64,000 nucleotides of DNA from Eulemur rufifrons (Eukaryota > Chordata > Mammalia > Primates > Lemuridae), in contig NC_090989.1 in NCBI RefSeq assembly GCF_041146395.1, forward strand, positions 46,712,501-46,776,500, read 5' to 3'. Below are positions 43,101 through 55,100 of the stretch, piece by piece. Both the position numbers and the translations under genes were made by a program. The notes under the pieces were generated by a model that did not search any database, was not told the DNA's origin, and was given only the letters and a program-made list of their open reading frames with translations. Each line of letters opens with the position of its first letter. Position 1 is the first letter of the stretch.

Positions 43101-46100
43101 CTTCCAACTCTTTATTTCTGTTCTTCACAAACTTCTCTAAGCTCACAGATGTTCATAAGCACCCCCGTAAGTTTGATTTGTGCAGACACACTGCCTTGGT
43201 TCCATCTTTGAATGTTTCCTACTGGGGCAGGCTTTGACCCTGACTATGCTACAGAGCAAGAAGTTGCAAATAAGCCACCCCTTCCTCCTGTGATATCCTC
43301 ACAGCTCTTGTGGCTGTGGGAGGATGGAAGGGACTTAATATTTGTTTCTAGAAATAAAAATGCTTGGTTCTACCTTGTCTTTCAAAGAAGAATTGAATGA
43401 AGTAAGTAGTAAACAAGATACACAGTAAAAGAGAAGACCCTTGTGTAGAAAGCACAAGGAGTGCCGCTGCCATAGCCCCAACTGTGTTTTCCTTCGCTGA
43501 CTCAGTAGTGGGAGCAGCAGACCATTTCATGCCTTCGCCCACACCAGGCTCACATGGGCCGTCACTCCCACCGTGCGCCTCGGTCATGGATTCCCAGGAG
43601 CTGCTGGGATGCGCTCCTTAACCAGAAACCCACATTTACCCGGTCTGGTTTGAGGAGCCTCAGGACTCGGTGTGGTTTTAGGTTTGGGACGTGGACGACG
43701 AGTTCGCTTTGATGTTTTAGGAGCTGAAGGAAGAAAACCTTTAGTTATTACAGAGTCTACAGCTCAGAAGCTAAGGGTAGCATGACACACGACTCTAGAT
43801 TTCCAAAACTTACTAGATTTTCTCATGTTTCAGGAAATTTATCTTACCTATTTACTTAGAAACTAGCACCCTTATTATAATAGTATGACTTCTTTTACAA
43901 TTGAAAGTTCATTAGGAGGATGTGTCATATATAAAATGATTAATTTAAGAAGAGAAGAACAGTCAATAGGACTCATCAAATAAAAAGCTGCTAAAATACT
44001 ATGCTGCTGGTGGTAGTGGTCAGTTACAAGCTATTTGACAGTTCACTAAAATAAAACCACACAATTAACTACAATATCTATCAAAGAATATTACATAGAT
44101 AGCATAAATAAATAGAACTTTAGATCCACAAAGAAACTCCCTGGCACCACAATAATTGTTAGTATAAAAAATTGCTTTTTAAAGTTACCTTCAATAAAAC
44201 ATTGGTTAAAAAACACACAAGGTGAAAAAACAATTTTGGATGGTCACATGCCCGAAAGATAACCTGAGTTAGGTTCATGCATGGCTCTCTTAAAAACAAG
44301 TGGTGACTTGTTTTAAGAGTCAGAATTTTTAATACTTTTAGGATGAAGAATATAATGGAATGACAATAGATGATGACGATGTAGTCTTACAAAATGGAAG
44401 AATCTGTGGCTATGACGTTGATGGAATGGGTTTGACAATGAGAAGGAAGAACACTGAGGATCACAATGTATTATTACCTTGTGTTGTCACCCAAGTCTCA
44501 GTTCTGAGTGTAACAGGTTCAAACTCTGCAGTAGGAACTGACCAAAAGCATTAAAATAAACCAAATGATTGTTTTAAATGAATAAAACTGAAAACTTTTT
44601 CTTCAAAATTGATCTTACTAATATAAACATGGTTTATAGAATTATATAGCAACTTTTAAAAACTGTTAAACTAAAAAATCAGACAGTTGATTTCCTAAAA
44701 TTTGGCCATACTTAAGTCAGGTACCAATTTTCTTATTCCTCATTCTTCAATTACTTAATTAATAATCCAAAGTGGACCGTACGGGTATTGCTAAGAACTC
44801 ATCTTTGGGAAGAGACTGAGGCCTCAGCATGGTGGATCAAGTAGGGTATCCCTCTATTCCAAGCAAAGAGGGAGCATGCCTTGAGGGGAAGAAGAGCCTG
44901 CTGATGTCCTCCAGATCAAATCTCAACTGCCCCCTAAGGCACCTAGGCCTCTCCACCATGGGTATCCATGGACCCAATAAGATTCAGAAAGGTTTTGACT
45001 ACTGTCTCGAAGACAGACATCTCTGCATAAATTTTCCAGTTAGACTCTCTCCCCTGGTTGGTCTCCACTTATGTGTCTTCTTTCTGATTTTATTCCTCCT
45101 ACTCTTCTACTAATCCATGTGATTTCAAGACTCCAGCTCCCTCTTAATCTATGCTTCCCTGCTCTAAATATTTACATATCTAGCCCATCTTGTTGGTAAC
45201 ACCCAAAAACCAATCTTGTATTTGTACAGAGACTGCCTAATGCCATTTTCTACTTTATTTATTAAGGCAAGCCTTCTGCTCTCAACTATCTTGCAGGTTT
45301 GAGAACTTACACATGTCTCTCACATCTGACGCATACAACTAACCTAAAAGGTGCTAATAGGATTTGGAGGACACAGAAGGCACTTAATAAATGTTGATTT
45401 GAACTAAATATGCCTAAATTTTCTAAAGAAGTTTGATTTTCAAGAGCTAAACAGAAGTTAATAAAATACACAGTGATAGGGAAGATTGCACACGGGAAGA
45501 ACGAGGCAGTGGGACCTGTCGCCGACCCTGAGTTGTATCTTCACTCCCATAGGGGCCTATCGGTTACTCCCAACCACTGACATTACTCCTGAGACCCTGC
45601 TGGGACTCTTTAAACCAGGAACACATGGTTTACCTGGTTTGGACTCAGGTGCTTCAGGACTTGGTGTGGTTTTTTGTCTGGGACGTGGACGACGCGTCCG
45701 TTGTGACGTTTTGGAAGCTGCAGGAAGAAATTCTCGGGTTACCACAGAACTACATTATCTATGGTTCTGGAAGCGATGGGAGGTGACGACATGACTCCAG
45801 ACTTTCTACAGTTTATCAGATGTTTGACTTTTTAGTTTAAGATAAACAAAGTATCCTTACAGATCTTTTATCACAGAAAATTCTTTGAAGACCAAAATCA
45901 CTTTATAATTCAAGAAATAAAGATTAGTAATTATAATCAAAGCCTCATAGGGCAGCTTGAGTAGGCACTGAAAAGGTTAAGAACCATTGCTTAATTTGAA
46001 CAGATCATGAAGGACAGCCCCACCAAATCTGGAATTTATAATTTAATCTTTTTATCTTTGGCATGTTTTCTATATAACTATTAAGAGCATATTACTAGCT

Positions 46101-49100
46101 TAATAGAAATAAAACACTACACAAGTAGAAAAATACAGCACAAATCTAGATGCACAATGAATCCTCTTGGCCCTATGAGAGCTGTTAATGACTTTGTCTA
46201 GATAAGAGAGAGAGACCTGTGACACGTTTGAAACACAGCTTTATCACAAACACTGCTTGCTTAAACAAAATACGGACTGACATGACAATTTCAAGTAGGT
46301 TATATGGCAAATGATTGTCCTCAGGTAGGTTCATGCATGACTGGTTTTCTTAAAAACAAAAGATAACTTAAAAGTCTTCATAATTTTAAGAAGAATATAA
46401 TTGAATGGCCACAAAGAATGACAATGCTGTCACACGAGACAAACTGAAACTCCCGGTTTGACGATAAGCAGAAGACTTGTTGAAAGTACAGTGTGTTGAC
46501 ATTACCTAATTTTGTTCCTGGGGCCGCAGGTTTAAGAGTCACAGGTTCTAGGACTGTAGCAGGAACTGATCAAAAACACAGTAAGTCAAAGAGATTTTAA
46601 AATGTATGAAAAGTTAGAGAACTCACATGCCAATAAATCTTAGTAGTATACTGATTTTTCTAGAGAAATAAAGAAAAAAATTAGCTTCTTCACTGATGGG
46701 ATTTGGCCAATCTATAGTCATGGTCAGTCTCAGGCTTAGCTTTTGAAGTATCTTGAGCAGCTTAAAGAATCTCACATGAAATTCTCCTAGGTTTTAACTA
46801 ATGAATATTAACTAATATGGAAAACTCTTCAATGGAAAATATTTTAATGCATATACCTAATATACACTTATACATTATGTTAAAAAACGTGATTACCCTG
46901 TACTTCTGAACTTAAGTACTATGTATAAGTAAACTTGGGTACAATAGTTTATAAGTTTGAAATAGATATAAAAATTAATCAAAGTGAACTATGTTGCTCT
47001 CGCCAGGAGATCACTGGTCATCTATGGTCTGAGACCTCTGTCCAAACCATGGTATATAAGAGAGGATAAAGATGGTCACTGTCTGTAATACCCAGCAGAA
47101 CAGCTGTCTGCCCTCAGCCCAGAAAAAGTGGACATCAAAGACTTTTGATGTCTCTGTATCATATCTAAGCTCCTGAATCAGGTCCTCAAAATCCTCCTTC
47201 AACTGGCTTGATGTACCCTTCCAAATGCAGCATCATCAACACCATATTTCGGCCATCTAGAAGTAGTCCATCTAGACTGCACTGCCACCTGGCTGACCCT
47301 CACACACGTCCAGTCCTTCTGTCTTGGTTCATTCTTCCTTCCATTCATCCAAATCCTGTAGTGGGTCCAATGTCCAAGTCCAGCCCCTTGATCTTTTCCT
47401 TTGCTAGATCATTCCTTCATGGTTGTATTCAGCAAGCATATCCTCAACTCTACTATTTTAGAAGCAGAATAAGTCTCCTACAGCTGTAGCATCACCCACG
47501 GTCACCAATATGGGAATAGGAATACACAAGGGACTTAGACTTTTTTTACTTAAACTGAACATGTTGGCTCTGCTAAAGTTTTACCTTTAAGATTTGAATG
47601 GAATTTGATGGTAAGAAATATACTAAATATATAGTTTCAAAGAACAGTCTCACATAGACAGCATAAGATATTCTGGCGCCAGTGAGGTCTCACTCCTTGA
47701 AAGCCGGGCAGAGGAGCAGCCGCTACTGCCCACCATGGGCTTTGCTTTGGGTCCCCCCAAGACAGGCTGCCAGGGCTCACCCTTAAACCAAGGAATCACA
47801 CATTTACCCAGTTTGGTCAGAGGTGCCTGAGGGCTTGGTGTGGTTTTAGGTCTGGGACGCGGACGACGGGTTCTTTGTGACGTTTTTGTAGCTGAAGAAA
47901 GAAAAGCCTTGTGTTACTCTAGGCCTTATGGTACTGCATACTGAGGAGAGGTTTTCCCAAAATCTGTCAGATTTTCTAAAGTTCCAAGAAATTGTCTTTT
48001 TAGTTTTACTCTCTTACTTCTTTTATGCCAACGTGTTTTCTTTTTATCGTTGATAGTACTTTGGGGGCAAACTCATGTATACAGCTGAGTTGCTCACCCA
48101 AGGCATGAAGATCAGCACTTGTATTGAGAATCTCATGGAATTCCTCACTGGGAGAGCAATGATTGAGACAGTGTTCATTGAAAGGAGAGGGGAAGTTGGG
48201 GTCTCACTAAGGAAGAGGCTTATAATTTAAAATTTCAGATTTGGGTAATTTCCTATTTGTCAAATTAGTAATAACACATATCATTACTGAAAACACCAAC
48301 AAAGAAACAAACATATCATGCAAATAGCTTTTTAAATGTAGAAACTTAGATGTGCAAAGGAGCATAGGAGTAGTCATTATTGCTGATCAGCCTAGATAAG
48401 AAATAAATGCCAATTTGTTTTAAATTCAGCGTCAACACAGAACACTGTTAAACGAATCATAAGATGACATGACAGTTTCAAAGGCATCACATGGCAGGTA
48501 ACAGTTTGAACAAAGCGCATGCCTAGCTCTCATAAAAACAACAGGAAACTTGTTTTTAAGTGGCTTTGGTATTCTTCAGATGATTGAAATGATCGAATGG
48601 CAAAAGGGGACAACGTTCACCATCTCACAGAGGAGAAAAGCCATGTTACAGGGATGGATACTGAATGGATTGCACAATGAACAGCAAAAGCACTTGGCAA
48701 ATAGCCTCGTAACGGCAGGGTCATTACCTAAGGTTGTCCCAGGGGTCTCAGTTATAATATTAGCAGGTTCAGAGTCGGTAATAGGAACTGAAGTAATAAA
48801 ATAGAGAGTTTTTAAAAAAAAAAAAAAACAATGTACAAAGAGCTATAATAATTTACTTCAAAATGAATCTTGCTAGTATAACATTGCCCCTAGTATAATT
48901 TTTAAGAAATTTCTGGATGACAGGCATTATGGACTGAATTGTATTTTCCCCCAAATTCATATGTTGAAGCTTTAACCCCCATAGTAACTATATTTGGAGA
49001 TAGGAACTTTGAAGAGTCAATTAAGGTTAAATAAGGTCATAAGAGTGAGCCCCTAATCCAGTAAGACTGATGGCCTTATACAAGAAGGAAGAGACATCAG

Positions 49101-52100
49101 GGATGTGTGTTTACCAAAGAAAGGCCATGTGGGGACACAGAGAGAAGGCAGCCATCTGTAAGTCAGGGAGAGAGGCCTCAGGAGAAACCAAACCTGTGGA
49201 CACCTTGATCTTGAACTGTCGACCTCCAGAGCTCTGAGAAATACATTTCTATTGTTTAAACCACCTAACCTGTACTGTTTTGTTATGGCAGCCCTAGCAA
49301 ACTAATTCAAAGGGAAATCAATCATTTTGCCAGTCTTGGCCAAGCTGTAGCCAGCTATGCCATCTCATACCTCTCTGTGTAGCACCATGTGAGGCAAACA
49401 ATTTCTCTGGTTATACTGCTCGACTGTCTGAATACAATACAGAAGACCTCAGGACATTTGCAGGTATTTACTTAAATACGTTTCTAACCATTCTCAAGCA
49501 GGTGAAAACCTAATTTGCACCAGAAGATGCTGAATAAAGAGAACATCGACTATGTTTATCAAATTATGGTTGCAAAAAAAGTTCACAACATCCAAGCAAT
49601 CACTACACAAATAACTAAAAATGACTATGATGAACTATGATGATCTCACCGAGAACTCAGCTTTGGAAAGAGTTTGTTACTTCTGTTCAAAAAAAGGCTT
49701 TCAAGATAACTGGGTAAGGGGCAGCCACTCGGTCTGTGGCATCCAGTAAATCACCTGCCTATTCTATGCAGAGCAAAAACATTGTCCAGTGCGGAAAGAA
49801 GAGGTTTCTGATGCTCATGGAGCAAGGTCAGACTCAATGAGTAAGACACTTTTCATGGTGCCATCCAAAGGCAGCATCACCAACAGAAATGCTTTGACTG
49901 ACCCTAGAAACAGCAGGATCTCTGCCCTCTCTGGTTGCCTCTACACATATCCTATTTTTTTTTTTTTTATCTTTGCTCATTCTCATCTCCCCATTTGTAC
50001 ACATTTTGATGTGACTTCGAGGCCCAAACTTTCTTCCTGCTCTACTGAAACCCACATGGATATTTTACTTCAAGGTCTTATAATGAGTCTAACACTTAAC
50101 ATTTATACACCCAAGAAAAATCTTGAGTTTGCAAAAATACCCTGCCTTATTCTCATTTTCTAGGCTTTTCATGCACAAAACGGTTTTGTGTTCAACTAGC
50201 CTGCAGACTGAGAAGTAAAACATGTCTCCTATTAGGCAGTTAGAGGGAAGATCCCACAGTGTCTTCTAAAAATATACTCTTTGCCAACCCTGGAGTATAA
50301 AAAGACCCTCACAGGGTGCTCTCACTAGGGAGTGTGTGGGTTTCCATTTCAAATAGTAACAGGCTTCTAGGCTTCTTAAACCAAGGACTCTGTATTTATT
50401 TGGTGTAGTCTCAGGTGTAGCTGGACTTGGAGTGATTTCAAGTTTATGCTGTGAATAACATGTCCATTGGGAGGTTTTGGAGGTAAGAAAAAGATAACCT
50501 TTAGTTATTTCAAGGCTTATGGTTCTGTAAATCATAGGCTTTTAAAAAAATCTTCAAATTTTCCAAAGCTTGATAAGATTTTCTTGAGCTTCAGAAAATA
50601 TATCTTTCTAATGCAGATTTTTTGCTTCTACTATGCTTTTGTTATTGAAGATAGTTTGAGTGCAAAATTGACATTTTAAATGAAGTTATTAATTCAGAGC
50701 ATCAGAATTGATATTTTTAAATTACATTCTCCTAAAGTTCTTTGCCTGGATTTAAAAGGTTAAAAATCAACTAGTCCAGGAGTGGTGGCTCATGCATGCC
50801 TATAATTACAGAACTTTTGGAGGCTGAGGCAGGAGGATTGTTTGAGGCCAGGAGTTCAAGACCAGCCCAAGCAACAATAGTGACACCCTGTCTCTACAAA
50901 AAATAGAAAAGTCAGCTGGGCATGGTGACACATGCCTGTAGTCCCAGGTACTTAGGAGGCTGAGGCAAGAGGATTATTTGAGCCCAGCCCAGGAGTTTGA
51001 GGCTGCAGTGAGTGACAATGATGCAATTGTACTCTATCCCAGGGGACAGAGCAAAACCCTATCTCAAAGAAAAAAAAATGAATCATTTAAACTATGATGG
51101 AGACTAAGGGGAATCAGACTCACACTAAGAATGAGGCTTATATTTATACTTATAAACCTTGATCACATTTTCTGTTAGATAATTCACTAAAAACATATTA
51201 ACCAAATGTCAACAAAAATAAAAGGCAGATAAAAAGGTAGATGTACAAAGTGTATATAAAGGAACTTCTGTGTTACAGTCTGATTAGTATACACTAATTA
51301 GTATCCACTACCAAGGATATATGAAATTTACACTAACAGAGAACTCTGATTAAGCCAAAAACATAAAGTGACACACAACAAATTTTCGGTCAGTTACAGG
51401 GCAGGAGGAGATCCCACACTAGAGTCAGGCCTGGCTCTCTTACAAACAAGAAGCAACTTGTTTTATGCATGTTCAACCCTCATAAAATGAAAACTGTAAC
51501 TGGATGGCAACATGGAGTGGAATGAGCTTGACAATGAGGAGAAAAAGCACTTTCTGAAGGTCAGAAAGTAGCATTACCAAGTGCTGTCTCTGAAGTCTCT
51601 TTTGTAGGAGAAACTGGTTCAAAGACTGTAGCAGGAACTGGCAAAAATAATTAAAAAGAAAACTAATTGAAACATTAAATATTTGTAAAAACACAGAACA
51701 TTCACTTCAAAAAGAATTTTACCAGGATCATGATGTGTCCAGAGCACAAAGCCAACACGATTAACCTTCTGAGCTGAGGGGATATGGTGCCTCTGCCCTT
51801 GGGCACCAGTTTAACTCTTAGGAGAGAGTGCCATCGACCTTGTATTCAGATAACAGCCCATGTGAAGCGCCCCAGAAGTTTTTCTCATTCTTTGGGGATC
51901 TGAGCCTACCTAAGATACCATAGTAAACCACACCCATTTGCTGAAAACTCATCTTTGGAAACAGGAACACGAGTTTTGTCCAATCTGGGTACTTAGGAGA
52001 GCAGGATAAAAGACAGCCACTCAGTCTACGGTATATCGGGCATCCATCCGTCCAGCACCCAGAGAAAGCCTGACTCTGTATGGATGCTAATGATTCCTAG

Positions 52101-55100
52101 ATGAAATCCACACTCCTCAGTCCAGCACTCTGAACCTCTTCTCAGCTGGTCCTCTGGGGCCACTTAGCTGCAGCAGCCTCAGTGAAATGTTCTGAGCAAC
52201 ACCTAGAAGCCTGACAGCCTCCATCAGTTGGAGAAACTCTGCCCCCTCTGACCGGCTTCCACACATTCTCTAACCTTTCTAAAATTCTCCATTATCCTTT
52301 CCCCAGAGTGATTTTTAAGTGATTTAAAAAAAAAAAAAAAAAAACCAAAACAGAAAAAAAATATATGCTACAGAGACTATATGGCACACAAAGCCTATAA
52401 TATTTACCATCTGACCCTTTCTAGAAAATGTTTGCCAACTCCTACCCTAGATCCTTATTATGACTTATATGACTTTTACAGTTACTAAAAAATAATCGCC
52501 CATTTGCATGAACGTACACTCTCTAGCTGTTTCGATTTATCACATACATTCAGTATGGAAAGGATGAATAGAACTGAATGATAAGTAAATTAAACGACAT
52601 TGAGAGAGAAGATCCTAACTGACAAAGCGGAGGAATTTGGCTACCACGGCATCTCCCCAGTCCTGCTCCCCACCGCCTGGTCTGATGTGGTGTCAGCTGC
52701 TGACTCTGACTTGCCACTTTGCTTTCTTTGGGCCCCTCTGGGGTGGGCTCCTAGGAGTCCTTGAGCAGGACCTACACATTTACCCAGTTCAGTCTGAGGT
52801 GCTTCAGGCCTCGGTGTGGTTTTAGGTTTGGGATGTGGACGACGAGTTCGTTCACGCACTTTGGGAGCTGAAGGAAGAAAATCTCAGGTTAATATGATGT
52901 TTGAGTTCCAGAAGCTGTGGACAGGATTGTATTTATTATAATTTCTTGAGTTTCAGGAAATTGAATTTAAAATATTCACTCCTATTTTGATAATGTGCCT
53001 CTTTCTATCATTTATGTTTCTCTAAAGAACAAAAATCATACAAAAACATGAATGGATATACCAAGGAGCTTCTCACAGGGTTTCTTGAATGAAAAAAGTT
53101 CCAAAAACCTTGCTGAGTTATGGTGGAAGGGGGAGATGCAGGGTGATTTCATACTCATGGTAGTGCTTATAATTTAAATTTGTCCACCTCGGCTTATTTT
53201 CTACTTCACTCCTTACTAAAACAAGACCACATCATTACCTAAGATGGCAAAACAAAAACAAAATCATGCAGAAAATGTAGAAATTTAGATCTGCAAAATA
53301 ACTATGTTACACCGTAATAGCTGTGCCAATTTGCTGAGCCTACATCAGGGATAGACACCTTCATTCCCACCCCCATACTGATTATGAAACTCAGTAACAA
53401 AGAGTGTGATTAAAATGGTACATGTGAGCAAGTCATCACAAATTCAAAGGTGTTACATTGCAGATGTATAAACTGAACTAAGTTCATGCTTGACTCTCTT
53501 AAAAAACAAGAAAATGTTTTAATACTCTTCAATATATTAAGAAGTAATTGAATGACAGGATGACACAGCAGTCTTGTGAAGTGTGAGAAGCTGTGGTTAT
53601 GATGGTGATGAAATGGGATGGAAATGAACAAGAAAAGCACATGCTGATGGAGGTAACGTGACATTACCTAGGGTCGTCTCTGGAGCCTCAGTTCCAAGAA
53701 TTGGTTTGAGGATTGTGTCAGGAACTGATCAAAGGTAATGAAAGAAACCAAAGAGATTTTGTGAATATACAAAATGTCAGAAAATTAATCTTACCGGTAA
53801 AAATAAGGTTTCTAAGGCTGCAAAGTTAATTTTTAATGTTCTTAACTCAAGAGAAAGTAGATGTGTTTTTTTCTTTGAATATTTCTCCAAACTTTAACCA
53901 GGCACTCATTTCAGAAGTTAGTCAGTCATAGCCTTTGAACTCTACTGAACATCTCACTGAGGTCAACAGTAAGATCTCACTGTTGCTTAATTACCTGATG
54001 TGAACTAACATGAATACTTATATGCTAGAAAACCTGGTTAGTCGTTTTCTTAGAAAAATACGTGGCATTATAAAACATACCTCCTACTTCTGATATATGG
54101 GCTCATATGGCTTTGGGGAATTAGAAGGAACTAGTGCTTTTGTGGAAGTCAAAAACAAAAGAGCATCAGTTATAAGCAGTAATTGATAATGACAGATACA
54201 ATAAACAGTTCATATGTTTGAGTGTAAATGCAGTGTGGCAGACCCTTTGGTGATCCCCAGGAATTTCTGTCTCCTTGTATTAATGTTTGTGTAATCCCAT
54301 CCTCTTGTGTGGGCACTGGACCTCTGACTTGCTTCTAACCGACAAAATGAGCCAAAAATGATGGGATGTCACTTTGCACAGGTATACCTAATGCACACGC
54401 ATGTGCATTAGGTATATCTGTGCATGTGCACATGTGTCTGCCATGATAGCACAGGGGGAGAGAGAGATAGGGAAGGAGGGAGGGAGGGTGAGAAGGAGAG
54501 GGGGAGGATGGATTATACAAAGGTGTTAACACCAGGAGAGGGGAATTGTTGGGGGTCATGCTAGAGTTTGCCCACCATGCATACTAACAGATCACCAAAA
54601 GGAAGCTGAGACTGTAGTCATTAAGAGACTAAGTCTTTCGTGAATACAACAGTACTTAATGAGATGAAGAACCACCTCTCAGTTTTTTCTATCATTAGGC
54701 CGGTTATCTTCCCTTCTAAGAACAGCAAAAGCAGGATCCCGTGCAGAAGTAGGAATCACTAAAGCCCACTGGATCAAATTTAAGCTCTTGAGGAGACATC
54801 CCAGCCCTCTTTAATTCATCCTGTGAACCCACTGAACAGGAGCGTGTCAACAAGTTACCCTGTGCCTGGGGAGCCAGCTCCAACACACCCCCTGCTTATC
54901 AGCCTTTGTTTCCTCAGCCCTCCGCGCATCCAGCTTCTACACTGATTTCTCCCTAATTATCCTGAATCTTTCATCCTCTAAATATTTACCTTGCTCCTGG
55001 CATATAGCTTGTGTACTATGCAAGAAATCATCTTATGTTTGCATAAACACGCTGTCTTATGGTACTTTCTATCTGGTTATGAGGGAACAGCTTTTGTTTA

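Noticed and set aside
49789..50163. 124-codon plus-strand frame
   Set aside because: Made of L2-derived and unit-repeat sequence. The same region in sister units carries stops.
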